Shown: positions 28,026-38,248, counted from the stretch's first letter. The stretch is DNA of 64,000 nt from Parachlamydia acanthamoebae (GCF_000875975.1 NZ_BAWW01000008.1:1-64000), one strand, 5' to 3'. Notes: generated by a model from the letters alone, not told the origin. Made by a program: numbers and translations.

Positions 28026-28865
28026 TTACCAATTCCATTCCCAATCCCAACAGTGATCTGTTAATATCACCCCATTACGCCTCACATTTTGCAAGAAAAG
28101 GGACGAGTCTTCGCAGATCGCACCTATTTTACAAAAATCTAAAGGAATTGAAACCGCAAAAATCCCTTGTAGCCGTATTGCATTAAACTTGTCATAACTT
28201 GCTTGCACACCAACAGATAAAATAGATTTCCAATCCACTTCGAGGCGCGCGTATCCTCCGCAAAAATGCTTGAAATTTCGCCGATAAAAATAGTAAGGGC
28301 CCGCTGCACCATATAAGTCAAAATCATAATACGTTAATAAAGGTTTCCCTATCTCAGCATCCAATCCTCTATAAGCATATTCTAATTTACAGCGGCTGGC
28401 ATGAAAATCCGTTCCAGAATAGTGAAAAGAAAGACATTGATGCGAATGTACTTTTTCAGAAACAGGTAAATAGCCATTGATTCTAACATCAAAACAATCG
28501 CTAAGCATTTCAAATCCGACTCCCACCTGATGAAAACTGAATCTTCCCCGCCCTCTCAGATAGTCATAGTATGCATTTAAACCCAGTACACACCCATCAG
28601 ATAACTCTTTTCGAATCCCGATACCAGTACTAGCGCCCCATTTACCATCATTAAATCGATATCCGTCCAAATCAATAAAAACATCCAAATCTTTGATTTC
28701 CACAGGCAAAAACACGTTAAAATCCAAATAATCTCGATCAATACGGATAAATCTTCCAGTCTGGTAGCTCACCCCCAGCCTTAAATCATTTAATTCAAAA
28801 GCGTTTATCTGAAAAATAAAGCAAAAGAAGCAAAGATACATCCATGAAGGACGTTTAAAACTCAC
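28026..28865 (-). CDS. Inverse-autotransporter-like outer-membrane beta-barrel protein
   Basis: Resembles the intimin/invasin-type beta-domain. Short alternating strands fill the 279 residues, with family-like elements GASTGIGIRKEL, CVLGLNAYYDYLRGRGRFSF, HQVGVGFEML and DVRINGYLPV. A signal peptide is visible (WMYLCFFCFIFQINAF). The C-terminus is aromatic (WDWEWNW), as in barrel proteins, and the chain stops there with no passenger domain, so it may serve as a porin-like or structural barrel. GTG 28865 has GGGG six bases upstream; TTG 28877 is an alternative. Several Cys are scattered through the barrel, which suits the disulfide-linked chlamydial outer membrane. It is a monocistronic unit. 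Confidence 0.72.
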   Translation of the reverse strand: MSFKRPSWMYLCFFCFIFQINAFELNDLRLGVSYQTGRFIRIDRDYLDFNVFLPVEIKDLDVFIDLDGYRFNDGKWGASTGIGIRKELSDGCVLGLNAYYDYLRGRGRFSFHQVGVGFEMLSDCFDVRINGYLPVSEKVHSHQCLSFHYSGTDFHASRCKLEYAYRGLDAEIGKPLLTYYDFDLYGAAGPYYFYRRNFKHFCGGYARLEVDWKSILSVGVQASYDKFNAIRLQGIFAVSIPLDFCKIGAICEDSSLFLQNVRRNGVILTDHCWDWEWNW

Positions 28866-28976
28866 AAGAAACCCCAATTATTTAGGTGTGGAATATTCAC
28901 TCTATCGAAAGTACCAAAGCTATTGATATTTCTTTTGATTTTTTTAAGCAACGCAGTAAATTTAATTTTCAGAAGT

Positions 28977-30431
28977 TTAGATAGAAGAATTTTGCCATAA
29001 ATGCAAAACGGCATAACTGCGCCAAGGTCTCCAAGACTGAGATAGGATTTCTGCTTGAGAAGCTGTGACGTTTCCTAAGCATTTGCGCAAGACAATGTCT
29101 TCTTTTGGAAAAGCATCTGGCCAGTGTAGGGCACGCATCGCAATATAGTGTGCCGTCCATTTTCCAATTCCGGGGATTTGGACAAGCTTTTGCATCGTTT
29201 TTTCAGGATGCACATCCGCATCCAGTTGCAAACGCCCAGATACAACTTCTTCCGCCAAGTGAATAATACTTTTACTACGAGATTGAATGATCCCAAGGCT
29301 GGCAAGCTCATCAACAGTGGCGATGGCAAGCCGCTGAGGAGTTGGGGAGAGATGTTTTAATTCAGGATAAGGTGTCTGAATTTTTTCGCCAAAAGCTTGA
29401 ACTAGGCGTCCAGCTAAAGTCGTGGCTGCTTTGACGGTGATTTGCTGTCCAAGAATTGTGCGAACAGCTAATTCAAATCCATCAAATGCCCCGGGAACGC
29501 GTAAGCCTGGATTAACATTAACTGCTTCGGTTAGCCATTTATCCTGCCTCAGATGTGTAGAAATCACGTCTGGGCGGGCATTCAGATCAAAGACACTACG
29601 TATTCTTCCTAACAAAGCCGGTAAAATGGGCAAGAGGGAATGCGAAAGTTCAAAAATCAGAGATTGTTTTTCTTCCGCATGAGAGATTTGAATCCAGCCT
29701 TTATTTTTTCCAAGCTGAATTGTACGCAAATACCGATCACCCTCAATGTGCTCTACCCCTTTCATCAAACGAACACGCAAAAAATTGATCACCCCTTTCC
29801 AATCATAGGGAGGACGATAGGTCAATTGCAGAATCAACGTATCCACACCCGCCATTTCAGGCCTCTCCTCGATGGCCCTGCGCAATTGGGAAGGATTCAT
29901 TTTATAGCGAATTTGAAAAGCATCATTAAAACGTCTAATGCTTGAAAATCCACTTGCAAAGGCAATTTCGGTAATTGACAGGGATGTGTCAGTCATTAAT
30001 TGTTTGGCTAGCAATAAGCGGCGTGTTAAAACCAGCTCCATAGGAGAAACGCCATATTCTTTTTGAATGATACGTCGAATGTGCCGAGAACTTAGGTGAA
30101 AAAAAGCAGCAACCTCTTCCAATCCGTGCTCTTCCTCAAGCATGCTTTCTTCAAGATGATAAACGATCAGATTAGCGATTCGTTGCGCCTCATCAATTGG
30201 AGCATGGCCTGGAGCCATTTCAGGCCGACATCGTAAACAAGGTCGAAAGCCTGCTTTTTCAGCAGCTTCTGCTGTTCTAAAAAAACGACAATTTTCCTCT
30301 TTGGGTGTTTTTGCTGTGCAAATCGGTCGACAATAAATGCCTGTCGATGTGACGCCCATGAAAAATACGCCATCAAAACGAGGATCTCTCGCTAAGTAGG
30401 CTCGATATAATTGGTAATTTTCTTGTTCCAT
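28977..30431 (-). CDS. Ada-type regulator fused to AlkA-type DNA glycosylase
   Basis: One chain of 484 residues joins three modules. Residues about 1-75 form the Ada zinc domain with C34, C38, C65 and C68 (GIYCRPICTA; GFRPCLRCRPE); in Ada the first of these Cys accepts methyl from phosphotriesters. An AraC-type helix-turn-helix follows (about 80-175; ITEIAFASGFSSIRRFNDAF). The rest is AlkA, with its N-terminal domain and a helix-hairpin-helix glycosylase (QIPGIGKWTAHYIAMRAL, catalytic Asp probably in PKEDIVLRK). The O6-methylguanine transferase domain is absent. It should sense and repair alkylated DNA. ATG 30431 is preferred to ATG 30575, whose extra residues match no domain. Confidence 0.9.
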   Translation of the reverse strand: MEQENYQLYRAYLARDPRFDGVFFMGVTSTGIYCRPICTAKTPKEENCRFFRTAEAAEKAGFRPCLRCRPEMAPGHAPIDEAQRIANLIVYHLEESMLEEEHGLEEVAAFFHLSSRHIRRIIQKEYGVSPMELVLTRRLLLAKQLMTDTSLSITEIAFASGFSSIRRFNDAFQIRYKMNPSQLRRAIEERPEMAGVDTLILQLTYRPPYDWKGVINFLRVRLMKGVEHIEGDRYLRTIQLGKNKGWIQISHAEEKQSLIFELSHSLLPILPALLGRIRSVFDLNARPDVISTHLRQDKWLTEAVNVNPGLRVPGAFDGFELAVRTILGQQITVKAATTLAGRLVQAFGEKIQTPYPELKHLSPTPQRLAIATVDELASLGIIQSRSKSIIHLAEEVVSGRLQLDADVHPEKTMQKLVQIPGIGKWTAHYIAMRALHWPDAFPKEDIVLRKCLGNVTASQAEILSQSWRPWRSYAVLHLWQNSSI

Positions 30432-30590
30432 TCTTTTATTATAATGCGTTGCATCAAATAGAACTAGCCGTTTTCGGACAGCTAAATTAAAATCATTAAT
30501 GATGAAATAGATATAATTCTCTAACAAGTTATTATTAGGGAATTGAAAAAAAGCCGCTAGAAAAAGAACCAGCAACCTTTTAAAAGAACA

Positions 30591-31994
30591 CTAGGCAGCT
30601 TCTATCACTTTGCGCTCTCTCCAATTCCCATAATAAAAACGATATAACGGAATAAGCAAAGCGGTAAAACTATAAAAAACCCAAATTCCCATTGCCATCT
30701 CGACAGACACGTGGTTTTGTACGATCCCCACATAAGAAGGAAGCAATAAAAACAACCAAACTGCAATAACACCTGATACCATTAAAAAGAATGTGTCCCC
30801 AGCACCGGAAAGGATACCCGAAAAAACCATGCGTAAATCTTCGAGGTACAAATAAATGCATGTGCAAACCAAGCCAAAACGGAGTAAAGGCCTAAGGCTT
30901 TCTAAATCAGCCAATTGACTTGCCCCTTCAAGACTTTCAGGATTATGTAAGAAGCAGCTAATAATGAAGTCTGGAAATAAAATTAATGGAATACAAGTAA
31001 ACAAAAAATAACCAGAAATGATGCATACTCCAGATCGCATCAGTTGATTTAAATGTTCCGTTTTTTTAGCCCCAATTAAATTACCTGCAATCGAAGCAAT
31101 CCCTTTTTGAACCCCACACCCCACAAAGACAAATAAAATGAGAATGCTTTGGCAAATACCTGCAACGAGGATGTGTGTTGGGCTTGCATCGCGCATCATG
31201 ATATAAAAAACACCCCATCCGCCAATTTCAAGAACGATAAATAATGTTGTGGGCAATCCGATTTTAATACAGTCCCAGAGAAGTTTAAAATCGATTCTCC
31301 AAGCAAAAGCGTTAAATATTTTTTGGTTACTTGCTCTTAAGAAACACCCCAATAAAATTAAACCTTGGGCAATCCAGCTGATTCCTGTCGCTAAAGCAGC
31401 TCCCTTGACACCCATTCCTTGAAAATCCCCCCATCCAAAAATAAATAAAGGGTCTAAAAAGATATTGGAAATATTTCCTACAATCACAACTTTCGTGATG
31501 ACAGCGGTAAATCCTCGTCCAATATAAAAACCAGAAATGGATCCAATCAACCCTAGAGCAGGCCCGAATAAAACAAGCTTAGAAAAGTATTCTTTTTCAA
31601 GAGCCCCCTGACTAGAATTGCCAAATAAAATATCCCCCCCAAAAAAGGAAAGTGGAATGAAAAAGACGAAGGAGCCAAGCGTAATCCAAAGAACCTGCCA
31701 AATGACTTTTCCAATCTGGTCGTAGCGTTGGGCTCCATTATATTGAGCGACCAAAACGCCACCCATTTCACAAAGGGTTTGGAGTCCATAAGTAAAAGCC
31801 ATCGCAATTGTACCAGAAGTCACCGTACTATTTAACGCATCGGTTGAATAATGGGCGAGGTAAAGCCTATCAACGAAGGTCATTAAAACTACGGAAAGCC
31901 ACGAAAACATGAGAGGTAAAGAAGTCTTCCAAACTTCTTTTATATTTCCGGAGGAATAAACGATATGTTGGTGTGTCATATTCAAAATGTCCAT
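30591..31994 (-). CDS. MATE-family efflux transporter
   Basis: The 467 residues form about 12 hydrophobic helices in two similar halves, as in multidrug and toxic compound extrusion proteins, which export drugs or metabolites by cation antiport. Typical features are WKTSLPLMFSWLSVVLMTFV with VDRLYLAHYS at helix 1, VLVAQYNGAQRYDQIGKVIW for the conserved GA-rich segment after helix 2, and GNLIGAKKTEHLNQLMRSGV at the corresponding place in the second half. Substrate cannot be read. It lies about 230 bases downstream of the MORN_2 gene on the same strand with no clear terminator between, so read-through from the DUF115 operon is possible. Confidence 0.88.
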   Translation of the reverse strand: MDILNMTHQHIVYSSGNIKEVWKTSLPLMFSWLSVVLMTFVDRLYLAHYSTDALNSTVTSGTIAMAFTYGLQTLCEMGGVLVAQYNGAQRYDQIGKVIWQVLWITLGSFVFFIPLSFFGGDILFGNSSQGALEKEYFSKLVLFGPALGLIGSISGFYIGRGFTAVITKVVIVGNISNIFLDPLFIFGWGDFQGMGVKGAALATGISWIAQGLILLGCFLRASNQKIFNAFAWRIDFKLLWDCIKIGLPTTLFIVLEIGGWGVFYIMMRDASPTHILVAGICQSILILFVFVGCGVQKGIASIAGNLIGAKKTEHLNQLMRSGVCIISGYFLFTCIPLILFPDFIISCFLHNPESLEGASQLADLESLRPLLRFGLVCTCIYLYLEDLRMVFSGILSGAGDTFFLMVSGVIAVWLFLLLPSYVGIVQNHVSVEMAMGIWVFYSFTALLIPLYRFYYGNWRERKVIEAA

Positions 31995-32224
31995 TTGAAT
32001 TTCTAAAGATTAAGAAAAATAAGAAGTGAGATATTTTGAATTCAACCTCTTATGAAAAAACAGCTAAAACTGCAAGTATAAAAATAGCAATAGATTGCTA
32101 ATCGATTAGAAGCTTTTCATAAGAGACACCAACCAATAAATAGGTCTAAATTAATTTGAACTAATTAAAACATAGTAGTTCATTAACTTTCAATAAAAAA
32201 ATCTTTGGCAATTTGTTAATGTAT

Positions 32225-32779
32225 TTAATCAAGTTTTTTTCCTTGAGAAAATTGTCTTGTCCTTTTCAAAGTTCCATCAGAAAAGTAAAGACGCACTTCC
32301 CCATCTAGATGACCATTTTGATAATGAATGCTGGATTTCAGCTTTCCTGACTCATAATAATATTCCTGTAACAAATGCCATTGCCCTCTTCGGTAGCGCT
32401 GAATGCTGTAAAGTTGACCTGAAGGATAATACCAAAAACTTTTACCCTCTTGCTTTCCTTCATAAAACCAACTTTTTGCTAAAAGCTGACCAGTCTCAGA
32501 AAAAAAACTTGAGGGTCCATGTAAAAAGCCCTTTAGATAGTAACACTCCATCTTACTTTTTCCGTCAGGATATAAAAGAAGAGCTTGTCCATCTCGCACC
32601 TGGTCTTTTTCCAAATAAAATCCACCACTGAGATCCATCTGTATGGTATGCGTTTGCACGTATTGTCCAGGAACTGGATTCTTGGGAATTAAAACAGGAC
32701 GAAATTCGACTTTAATATCTAACTGCAATTCAGAATCCTGAATTACTAATTCCGTTTCATTAAATTGATAGTTCTCCAT
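32225..32779 (-). CDS. MORN_2 (YwqK-like) repeat protein
   Basis: This 184-residue protein has about five 23-residue YwqK/MORN_2 repeats after a 60-residue N-terminal part. Examples are GFLHGPSSFFSETGQLLAKS, YEGKQEGKSFWYYPSGQLYS and YQNGHLDGEVRLYFSDGTLK. Such repeats form beta-hairpin ladders of unknown general function; YwqK was named as an antitoxin partner in some bacteria. It closely matches the C-terminal halves of the two larger DUF115 fusion proteins upstream, as if the tail had been split off as its own gene. ATG 32779 shares its A with the TAA stop of the preceding DUF115 gene, with GGAAGG upstream, which implies coupled translation and a joint role. Confidence 0.78.
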   Translation of the reverse strand: MENYQFNETELVIQDSELQLDIKVEFRPVLIPKNPVPGQYVQTHTIQMDLSGGFYLEKDQVRDGQALLLYPDGKSKMECYYLKGFLHGPSSFFSETGQLLAKSWFYEGKQEGKSFWYYPSGQLYSIQRYRRGQWHLLQEYYYESGKLKSSIHYQNGHLDGEVRLYFSDGTLKRTRQFSQGKKLD

Positions 32780-34641
32780 TATTCCGCCTTCCGATTCGCT
32801 TCTTTGAATCCCATGCACATCAGTTCTAGGTTTGCGCTTGCCACATCTTTCAAAAACGTAAGTTTTTTCATTGAAATATGAAGAACCTGTTGCTTTTTCT
32901 TCCATTCGTTCTCCTTGGAAAGCTTGAGCAAACGCACTTCATGATTGAGCATGCGAGAATAGACCTCATTAAAAATAGCCAAAATATATTCATAAGCTGG
33001 TTCTTCGGCCAAATCGGTTTCGGCGAGGGCTGCTCGCCCGCTTTGCATCTGGTGGGGAACCTCATGCCCTTTCTCGATTTTTTCACTTAGTTCTTGGGCA
33101 TCTTGAATTAATATGTCTAAATGCTCCACACAATTTCTTAAACTGGTTTGTATTTCCTCGATTGCCTCCCGCACAGCCAGCTCTGTGACTTGAGGCATTT
33201 GACTGTTTTGAATTTCACCAAAAATACGATCTTTTAGATTATATCTTGTTTTCAAATACTTCTCTGCAATATAAGCCAAAGACTGATTTTGAATGCCCTC
33301 AAAACCAAGTCCTCCTTCAGTTGCATTAAAGAAGGCCGTTTCGGGGTGCTCTTCGGCAAAACTTGCAATCCAATCAGACTCCGCTACCCATTTCCACATC
33401 GTGTAAATGGGTTTTCCAAAAATGTCTTTTTTCAAAAAGGCGGCATTATCAAAATCTTCTGTTTCGACAATTTGTTGTGGAGTCACTTGGGCATCTTTTA
33501 ACACTCCATCTGCATATGCTTGTAGATCTGTATAAGCTAAATCCATTCCAACGAAGATGATGGGATTGCATCCCATGGCATGTGCAATTTGAGTAGAAAA
33601 ATTGACCACATTATGTCCTTCATCAAAAAAGGTGGTGTCTAATCCAAATTTTTCTTCAAACCATTCTGAAATATCATAGCCTCCCGACCCTGTGATGTAT
33701 AACCGAGGACCATGAATTTGCTGAAAAGCTCCGTAAAATAAACGATTGCGGTAGAAAAAAGGGACTTCATAACCTTGGTGTCGATTTAACCGCTCATATT
33801 GTTCAGCATTGGGATCAATCCCTGCACCCAAATGTGGAGTAATTTCCGCAGCATCCAGCGCATTGAGTGCCGATCCACCAGCAAAAATCAAGGCACGATC
33901 AGAAAGCCCTTTCAATGCTTCCAAAGAATGCTTTAAAGAAGGCCCTGCCCCGCAAATAATGGCGGGTACTTGATTGAATTTGCCGAAAAAACAATTACCA
34001 TAATAAGATTCCGGAAGCATCAGCATGTTTGGATAAAAATTCTTAAAAAAGCCTGCCCCATATAAAAGATATTCTTCAACCAAAGCATCTTTGACCGTGG
34101 CATCATAGACAATTTTGTGATGCAATTCTATATACTTTTCCTGGCGCGCATTTTGATAAAGCAACAAAGCTGAAACTTGCAATCTAGCCAGCACAAAATT
34201 CCAATAGAGGGCATCCAAAACTTCCGACTTTTCTGTTAATTCTTCAAAATAATGCAATGTGACTTGTGGATCTTCAAGAAGAGCCGTACCTCCCTCTGTT
34301 TCCAAAAGCCGATAAATAACTTCTAGATCATCTTCAAGAAAAACCAAATGTCGATGCGGATCAAGATGAAGCCATTCTTTAGCAGCTTCATAATAATAGC
34401 CCAAACCCACACCGTAGACATACAATACGCGTACATCTTTTTGATTGATTGTTGAAAACCATCCTTTAGCTTCTTCAAGAGGGTTCAGAGGTGAATGGTA
34501 ATGGAGCTCCCCTCTCTTTAAATTGAGCTGTCCATTTTGAGACTCACAAAATTCCACATTCTGTGGCTCTTGATAGGCAAGTAAGCGCGCAATACGAGGC
34601 TCTGTCTGAGACCAGAGTTCAATGTTTTGATATAAATTCAT
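32779..34641 (-). CDS. DUF115/Maf-like protein without MORN tail
   Basis: A 620-residue DUF115-family protein. In flagellated bacteria such Maf proteins transfer nonulosonic acid sugars to flagellin; the archaeal relative MptE is a pterin pyrophosphokinase. Family marks are VLYVYGVGLGYYYEAAKEWL near residue 80, LVFLEDDLEVIYRLLE near 105, and the core VPAIICGAGPSLK followed by IFAGGSALNALDAAEITPHL, YITGSGGYDISEWFE and NPIIFVGMDLAYTD. The last 150 residues are helical. It differs from its two paralogues by lacking MORN_2 repeats, which are encoded by the overlapping next gene. The ATG overlaps the stop of the kinase-like gene (ATGA). Substrate here is unknown. Confidence 0.82.
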   Translation of the reverse strand: MNLYQNIELWSQTEPRIARLLAYQEPQNVEFCESQNGQLNLKRGELHYHSPLNPLEEAKGWFSTINQKDVRVLYVYGVGLGYYYEAAKEWLHLDPHRHLVFLEDDLEVIYRLLETEGGTALLEDPQVTLHYFEELTEKSEVLDALYWNFVLARLQVSALLLYQNARQEKYIELHHKIVYDATVKDALVEEYLLYGAGFFKNFYPNMLMLPESYYGNCFFGKFNQVPAIICGAGPSLKHSLEALKGLSDRALIFAGGSALNALDAAEITPHLGAGIDPNAEQYERLNRHQGYEVPFFYRNRLFYGAFQQIHGPRLYITGSGGYDISEWFEEKFGLDTTFFDEGHNVVNFSTQIAHAMGCNPIIFVGMDLAYTDLQAYADGVLKDAQVTPQQIVETEDFDNAAFLKKDIFGKPIYTMWKWVAESDWIASFAEEHPETAFFNATEGGLGFEGIQNQSLAYIAEKYLKTRYNLKDRIFGEIQNSQMPQVTELAVREAIEEIQTSLRNCVEHLDILIQDAQELSEKIEKGHEVPHQMQSGRAALAETDLAEEPAYEYILAIFNEVYSRMLNHEVRLLKLSKENEWKKKQQVLHISMKKLTFLKDVASANLELMCMGFKEANRKAE

Positions 34642-35675
34642 AATTTATTCACAAGATGTTGGAGCATATGATTCAATTTAATAAAAGTCGAATTTTCGTG
34701 ACTAAAATGCGCCAGTCGTTTGGAGGTTAAACAGGCTTTTTTTAAACAATAAATAAAGGAATAGTAACGGATTGATTGCTCGGAAGGAAAGAAATTTCCC
34801 ATATGGGCTTGATAAGTTCCTGTAAAATCTTTCTCAAGTCTCTGCAATACTTTTTGATCAATTCCTGCATAAATGCCTAATTGCCACAAGGAATTGATCA
34901 CAAAGGCATAATCATAAGCAATCGGCCCTCCCATTTTTTTATCCGTGAGAATGGCAAAAATAAAACGATCAAAATCAATGAGAGTCATTTTATCCGTTTC
35001 AATTGCATAAAAGAAGTGGTGAATCATCGCATCTCCATGAATCCATCCTGTAGGAGAGGGAAAGGCTAACATCTCTATACGTAACTGATGGAACCGTTTT
35101 GTAATGGTCGCCACGTCTAAAGGAAGCACTTCTGGAGAGTTTTTCATCATTTTTTGAAAAAATCGCAAAGCATGTTCCTCTTGCAATGCATATGTGGAAG
35201 ATATTTCTCCCGCAACATTAAGCGCTTTTAAATGCAACTCTGCAAGCGATAGGGCCATTTTTTGCATGGCTACATGTAAAATATCTGCATCCCCATTTTC
35301 AAGATAAAACCAAAGAGAATGCCCTTCAGCAGCAGGAAACGCGATGAGGTAATACATGGTTTGACCTTCGATACATTGACTGATAGCAAAAGGTAAATTA
35401 ATAACGCTTTTTTGCAATTTCAATTGACCCAGCATTCCTCCAGCCGCAGCTAAGTGCTCAATCATCGTGATATCAAAACGTTCGGATGGGTAAAACTTCA
35501 CCACAAAAAGCAGATTGCTATGCAGATTTTTAATTCTAAAAACTCGTGGCTGAACTTCCGTTTTCTCCACAAAATCGACAGCTCTTTCAATGATGATTTC
35601 GTGTGGAAGCCTTTGGAAATGTGTCTGTGCACAATCTTCGGCAAAACGTCTAAGAGCTTCCATCATTTGTGTCAT
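34638..35675 (-). CDS. Phosphotransferase-fold kinase (APH/choline kinase-like)
   Basis: The 345-residue protein has the catalytic pattern of the aminoglycoside phosphotransferase/choline kinase superfamily: TGWIHGDAMIHHFF carries the HGD catalytic loop, and MTLIDFDRF carries the metal-binding Asp. An N-terminal lobe strand (LLFVVKFYPSERFDITMIEH) supplies a likely ATP-contacting Lys. In the catalytic loop HGDxxxxN the usual Asn appears replaced by His or Phe, so activity needs checking. It is embedded between two DUF115 genes with ATGA overlaps on both sides, which suggests that it phosphorylates a sugar or lipid precursor used by them (inference). Confidence 0.75.
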   Translation of the reverse strand: MTQMMEALRRFAEDCAQTHFQRLPHEIIIERAVDFVEKTEVQPRVFRIKNLHSNLLFVVKFYPSERFDITMIEHLAAAGGMLGQLKLQKSVINLPFAISQCIEGQTMYYLIAFPAAEGHSLWFYLENGDADILHVAMQKMALSLAELHLKALNVAGEISSTYALQEEHALRFFQKMMKNSPEVLPLDVATITKRFHQLRIEMLAFPSPTGWIHGDAMIHHFFYAIETDKMTLIDFDRFIFAILTDKKMGGPIAYDYAFVINSLWQLGIYAGIDQKVLQRLEKDFTGTYQAHMGNFFPSEQSIRYYSFIYCLKKACLTSKRLAHFSHENSTFIKLNHMLQHLVNKL

Positions 35676-38248
35676 GTTTTCACGTATCCCTTCTCATCCC
35701 ATTCTTTTATTTCCACAGGCTCTCCCTGATCTCCATAGACAACCAAACGGGCTAATTGTCCATTGCTATACCACCTCTGCGACATACCTGTTGAGATCCC
35801 CTGGCGATAGGTCGATTCAATGATGAGCTTTCCAGCTGCATCCCAATACTGTTCTATGCCATTGGCTTTTCCATTTTGAAATTCTGATCTTCTGCGCAAT
35901 CTTCCATTGTTGTGAAAAAACAAGGCCTCGCCTTCAAGCTTTCCCTCAACATACATAAGCTGGCTTTTCAATATGCCTGGAAGATAAAATTCAAGTTGAA
36001 GACCATGCAATAGCCCATTTTTATAGCCCCTTTGTCGACAAAGTTGTCCAGATAAGTCATAATCTTTCGCTTTTCCTTGCTTCACACCATGCACATACCA
36101 TGTTTCGCTAAAAAGTATTCCAGAAGAGTCATAAATACGCGAAGGTCCATGCAAAAGAGCCCCTTGATAATATGACACATCTTTCCAGGTCTCTTTTGAA
36201 AAAACCACTTCCTTTGCCTCAAAAATTTCATGAATGAAGAGATTAAGCTCAGGATCTTCCAGGCGTAAAATCCCCTCTTTCACCTCATAGTGAGAATGAT
36301 CATGCAGCTGGGAAGTATAAGAATGGGGCTCTTTTTTTTGAAGGATCCTTTGATTATCTAAAAAAGACTCTATCCCTTTTAAGCAGCCTTCCAGATGAAT
36401 TTGGAGGTGGTCTAGTAAAAATGTATATCGTTTGATTCTTAACTGAACAAACTTGAGTTTTTTTCCTTTTTTATTCTCAGTATCTGCGCGCTTTTGGTTA
36501 AGGTACTCTTCGCGCAAACTAAGTTTGGTAAAAATCTCATCGATTTTATGGAAAAATTCCTTGTAAACAAGCTCGTTTTTAAGCTGAAATAGACATGCAT
36601 CAAATTGAGTGTGCAATTCATCCCAAGAAGATTTCTGAAAAAGTACTGCATCTCGCATTGCATTTAAAATACTTAAGATATCCTGACAACAATTAATGGC
36701 CTGTCTTAAATACTCTGACCATATTTTCAGCGAAGTAAGAACTTTGTCTATATCAATAGGCTGTTTCAGGCTATTTTGAACAAGAGTTTGGATACGGCCC
36801 TCTAAATTGAGCTGATTGGTTAATCGCTTGGAATAAACATCGGCAAAACTTTCATTAGGAATCTGCCAAATGGACATCCCCCCTTCTGTAGCATTGATTA
36901 ATTGTATCTTTGGATTTTCTAACAGAAACTCGGTATAGAGTGCCGCCTCCTGAATCCAATTCCAGGTCGTATTTACCTCTGACTCCTTAATCCCTTTGAC
37001 CTTGACCCATTGTTCCTGTTTGAGTCGAGAAATTTGCTCTCGTTCTTTGTTTCCCGAACTTGGGTGCACTAGAACACCCTCCGCATATTGTTTACCTTGT
37101 GTATAAGCTAAATCCATTCCTACGAGAATAATCGGATTACATCCTAAGGCTTCGGCAATTTTCAGGCAGAAATGAGTTGTGCTGGTACCTGCCTCGATTT
37201 GTTTTGGGGAATGAATCCCCCACTGCCTTTCAAACCAATCTGTACTGTAATAATCACTACCAGATGCCACATACAAAGCGGGGCCAGGTAATTCTTGAAA
37301 AGCTCCTGCATTAAAACGCATCCGATAAAAAAAAGGCACGCCAAAAGCATGATTGGTGCGCATGCGATTTTCTTGAATCTCCGTTGGATCAACTCCCGCT
37401 CCAAAATGAGCCGTAATCCCATTTGTTGTGAGCGCGTTTAAAGCAGAACCAGCTCCAAAAATGATTGCCTGATCATGCATCTGTTTTAAACGTTCAAAAT
37501 GCTTAGAAAGTGAAGGACCAGCTCCACAAATTATCGCAGGCACATTTTTGAATTGCCCGTATAGCGCATGTGCCCATCCAACTTCACTGACGTAGGGCGC
37601 GTTGTAATAAAAGTTAGTGAAAACTTGTTTCTGTGTTTCCAACCGAAAATAGTCTAAAAACTCTTTTTTTTCGGCAAGATTCATCAAAATTTGATTGCTA
37701 ACCTCTAAGCAAAATGCTCTCCGATTTTCGGCATATTCTTTTAGGCCAGAAATTGTCACTGTCGCAGAAGCAAATGCCTCAAAAACCCAATTAAACCGGC
37801 TTCGAAAAGCTCCCCATCCCCTTTCAGTAGGTGTCTCAAAGTATTTTAAAACAACTTGTGGATGAGTCAAGATAGCTGTGCCAATTTCAGTTTCAAGCAA
37901 CCTTCCAAATACGCGTAAATCATCTTCTATGAAAATAACGAATCGAGCAGGATCCCTTTTAAGCCAATCCATAAGAGGCAAGTAATAGTATCCCAAACCT
38001 ACACCAATAACAAATAAAGCCTGAACACCTTCTAAATTCAAGCTCTCAAACCATTTTTTGGCTTCCCACTTTGCATTTTGTTTGGAATGATAAAAAAAGT
38101 GATTTTCCTGATTGTAGAGATTGCTTTCTCCGGCCCAGGTAGGGCGTAATTCGATTTCTGCTAAAGATAGATCTTTAAGTCTGAGAGCTTCCTCAGGATG
38201 GGTATCGGCGAAGAGGGCGAGATTTTTTTCAAAAAGAGTCAGTTGCAT
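35672..38248 (-). CDS. DUF115/Maf-like protein fused to MORN_2 repeats
   Basis: The 858-residue protein combines a DUF115 core (ALFVIGVGLGYYYLPLMDWL; FVIFIEDDLRVFGRLLE; VPAIICGAGPSLSKHFERL; NPIILVGMDLAYTQGK) over about 500 residues, a helical linker to about residue 640, and some seven MORN_2 units at the C-terminus, such as GALLHGPSRIYDSSGILFSE and GISTGMSQRWYSNGQLARLV. No signal peptide or membrane segment is seen. The ATG is near a GAGTGG ribosome site that lies directly after a 17-bp hairpin, so translation may be modulated by that structure. Its stop overlaps the start of the kinase-like gene. It is a paralogue of the genes at 32779 and 38312. Confidence 0.82.
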   Translation of the reverse strand: MQLTLFEKNLALFADTHPEEALRLKDLSLAEIELRPTWAGESNLYNQENHFFYHSKQNAKWEAKKWFESLNLEGVQALFVIGVGLGYYYLPLMDWLKRDPARFVIFIEDDLRVFGRLLETEIGTAILTHPQVVLKYFETPTERGWGAFRSRFNWVFEAFASATVTISGLKEYAENRRAFCLEVSNQILMNLAEKKEFLDYFRLETQKQVFTNFYYNAPYVSEVGWAHALYGQFKNVPAIICGAGPSLSKHFERLKQMHDQAIIFGAGSALNALTTNGITAHFGAGVDPTEIQENRMRTNHAFGVPFFYRMRFNAGAFQELPGPALYVASGSDYYSTDWFERQWGIHSPKQIEAGTSTTHFCLKIAEALGCNPIILVGMDLAYTQGKQYAEGVLVHPSSGNKEREQISRLKQEQWVKVKGIKESEVNTTWNWIQEAALYTEFLLENPKIQLINATEGGMSIWQIPNESFADVYSKRLTNQLNLEGRIQTLVQNSLKQPIDIDKVLTSLKIWSEYLRQAINCCQDILSILNAMRDAVLFQKSSWDELHTQFDACLFQLKNELVYKEFFHKIDEIFTKLSLREEYLNQKRADTENKKGKKLKFVQLRIKRYTFLLDHLQIHLEGCLKGIESFLDNQRILQKKEPHSYTSQLHDHSHYEVKEGILRLEDPELNLFIHEIFEAKEVVFSKETWKDVSYYQGALLHGPSRIYDSSGILFSETWYVHGVKQGKAKDYDLSGQLCRQRGYKNGLLHGLQLEFYLPGILKSQLMYVEGKLEGEALFFHNNGRLRRRSEFQNGKANGIEQYWDAAGKLIIESTYRQGISTGMSQRWYSNGQLARLVVYGDQGEPVEIKEWDEKGYVKT

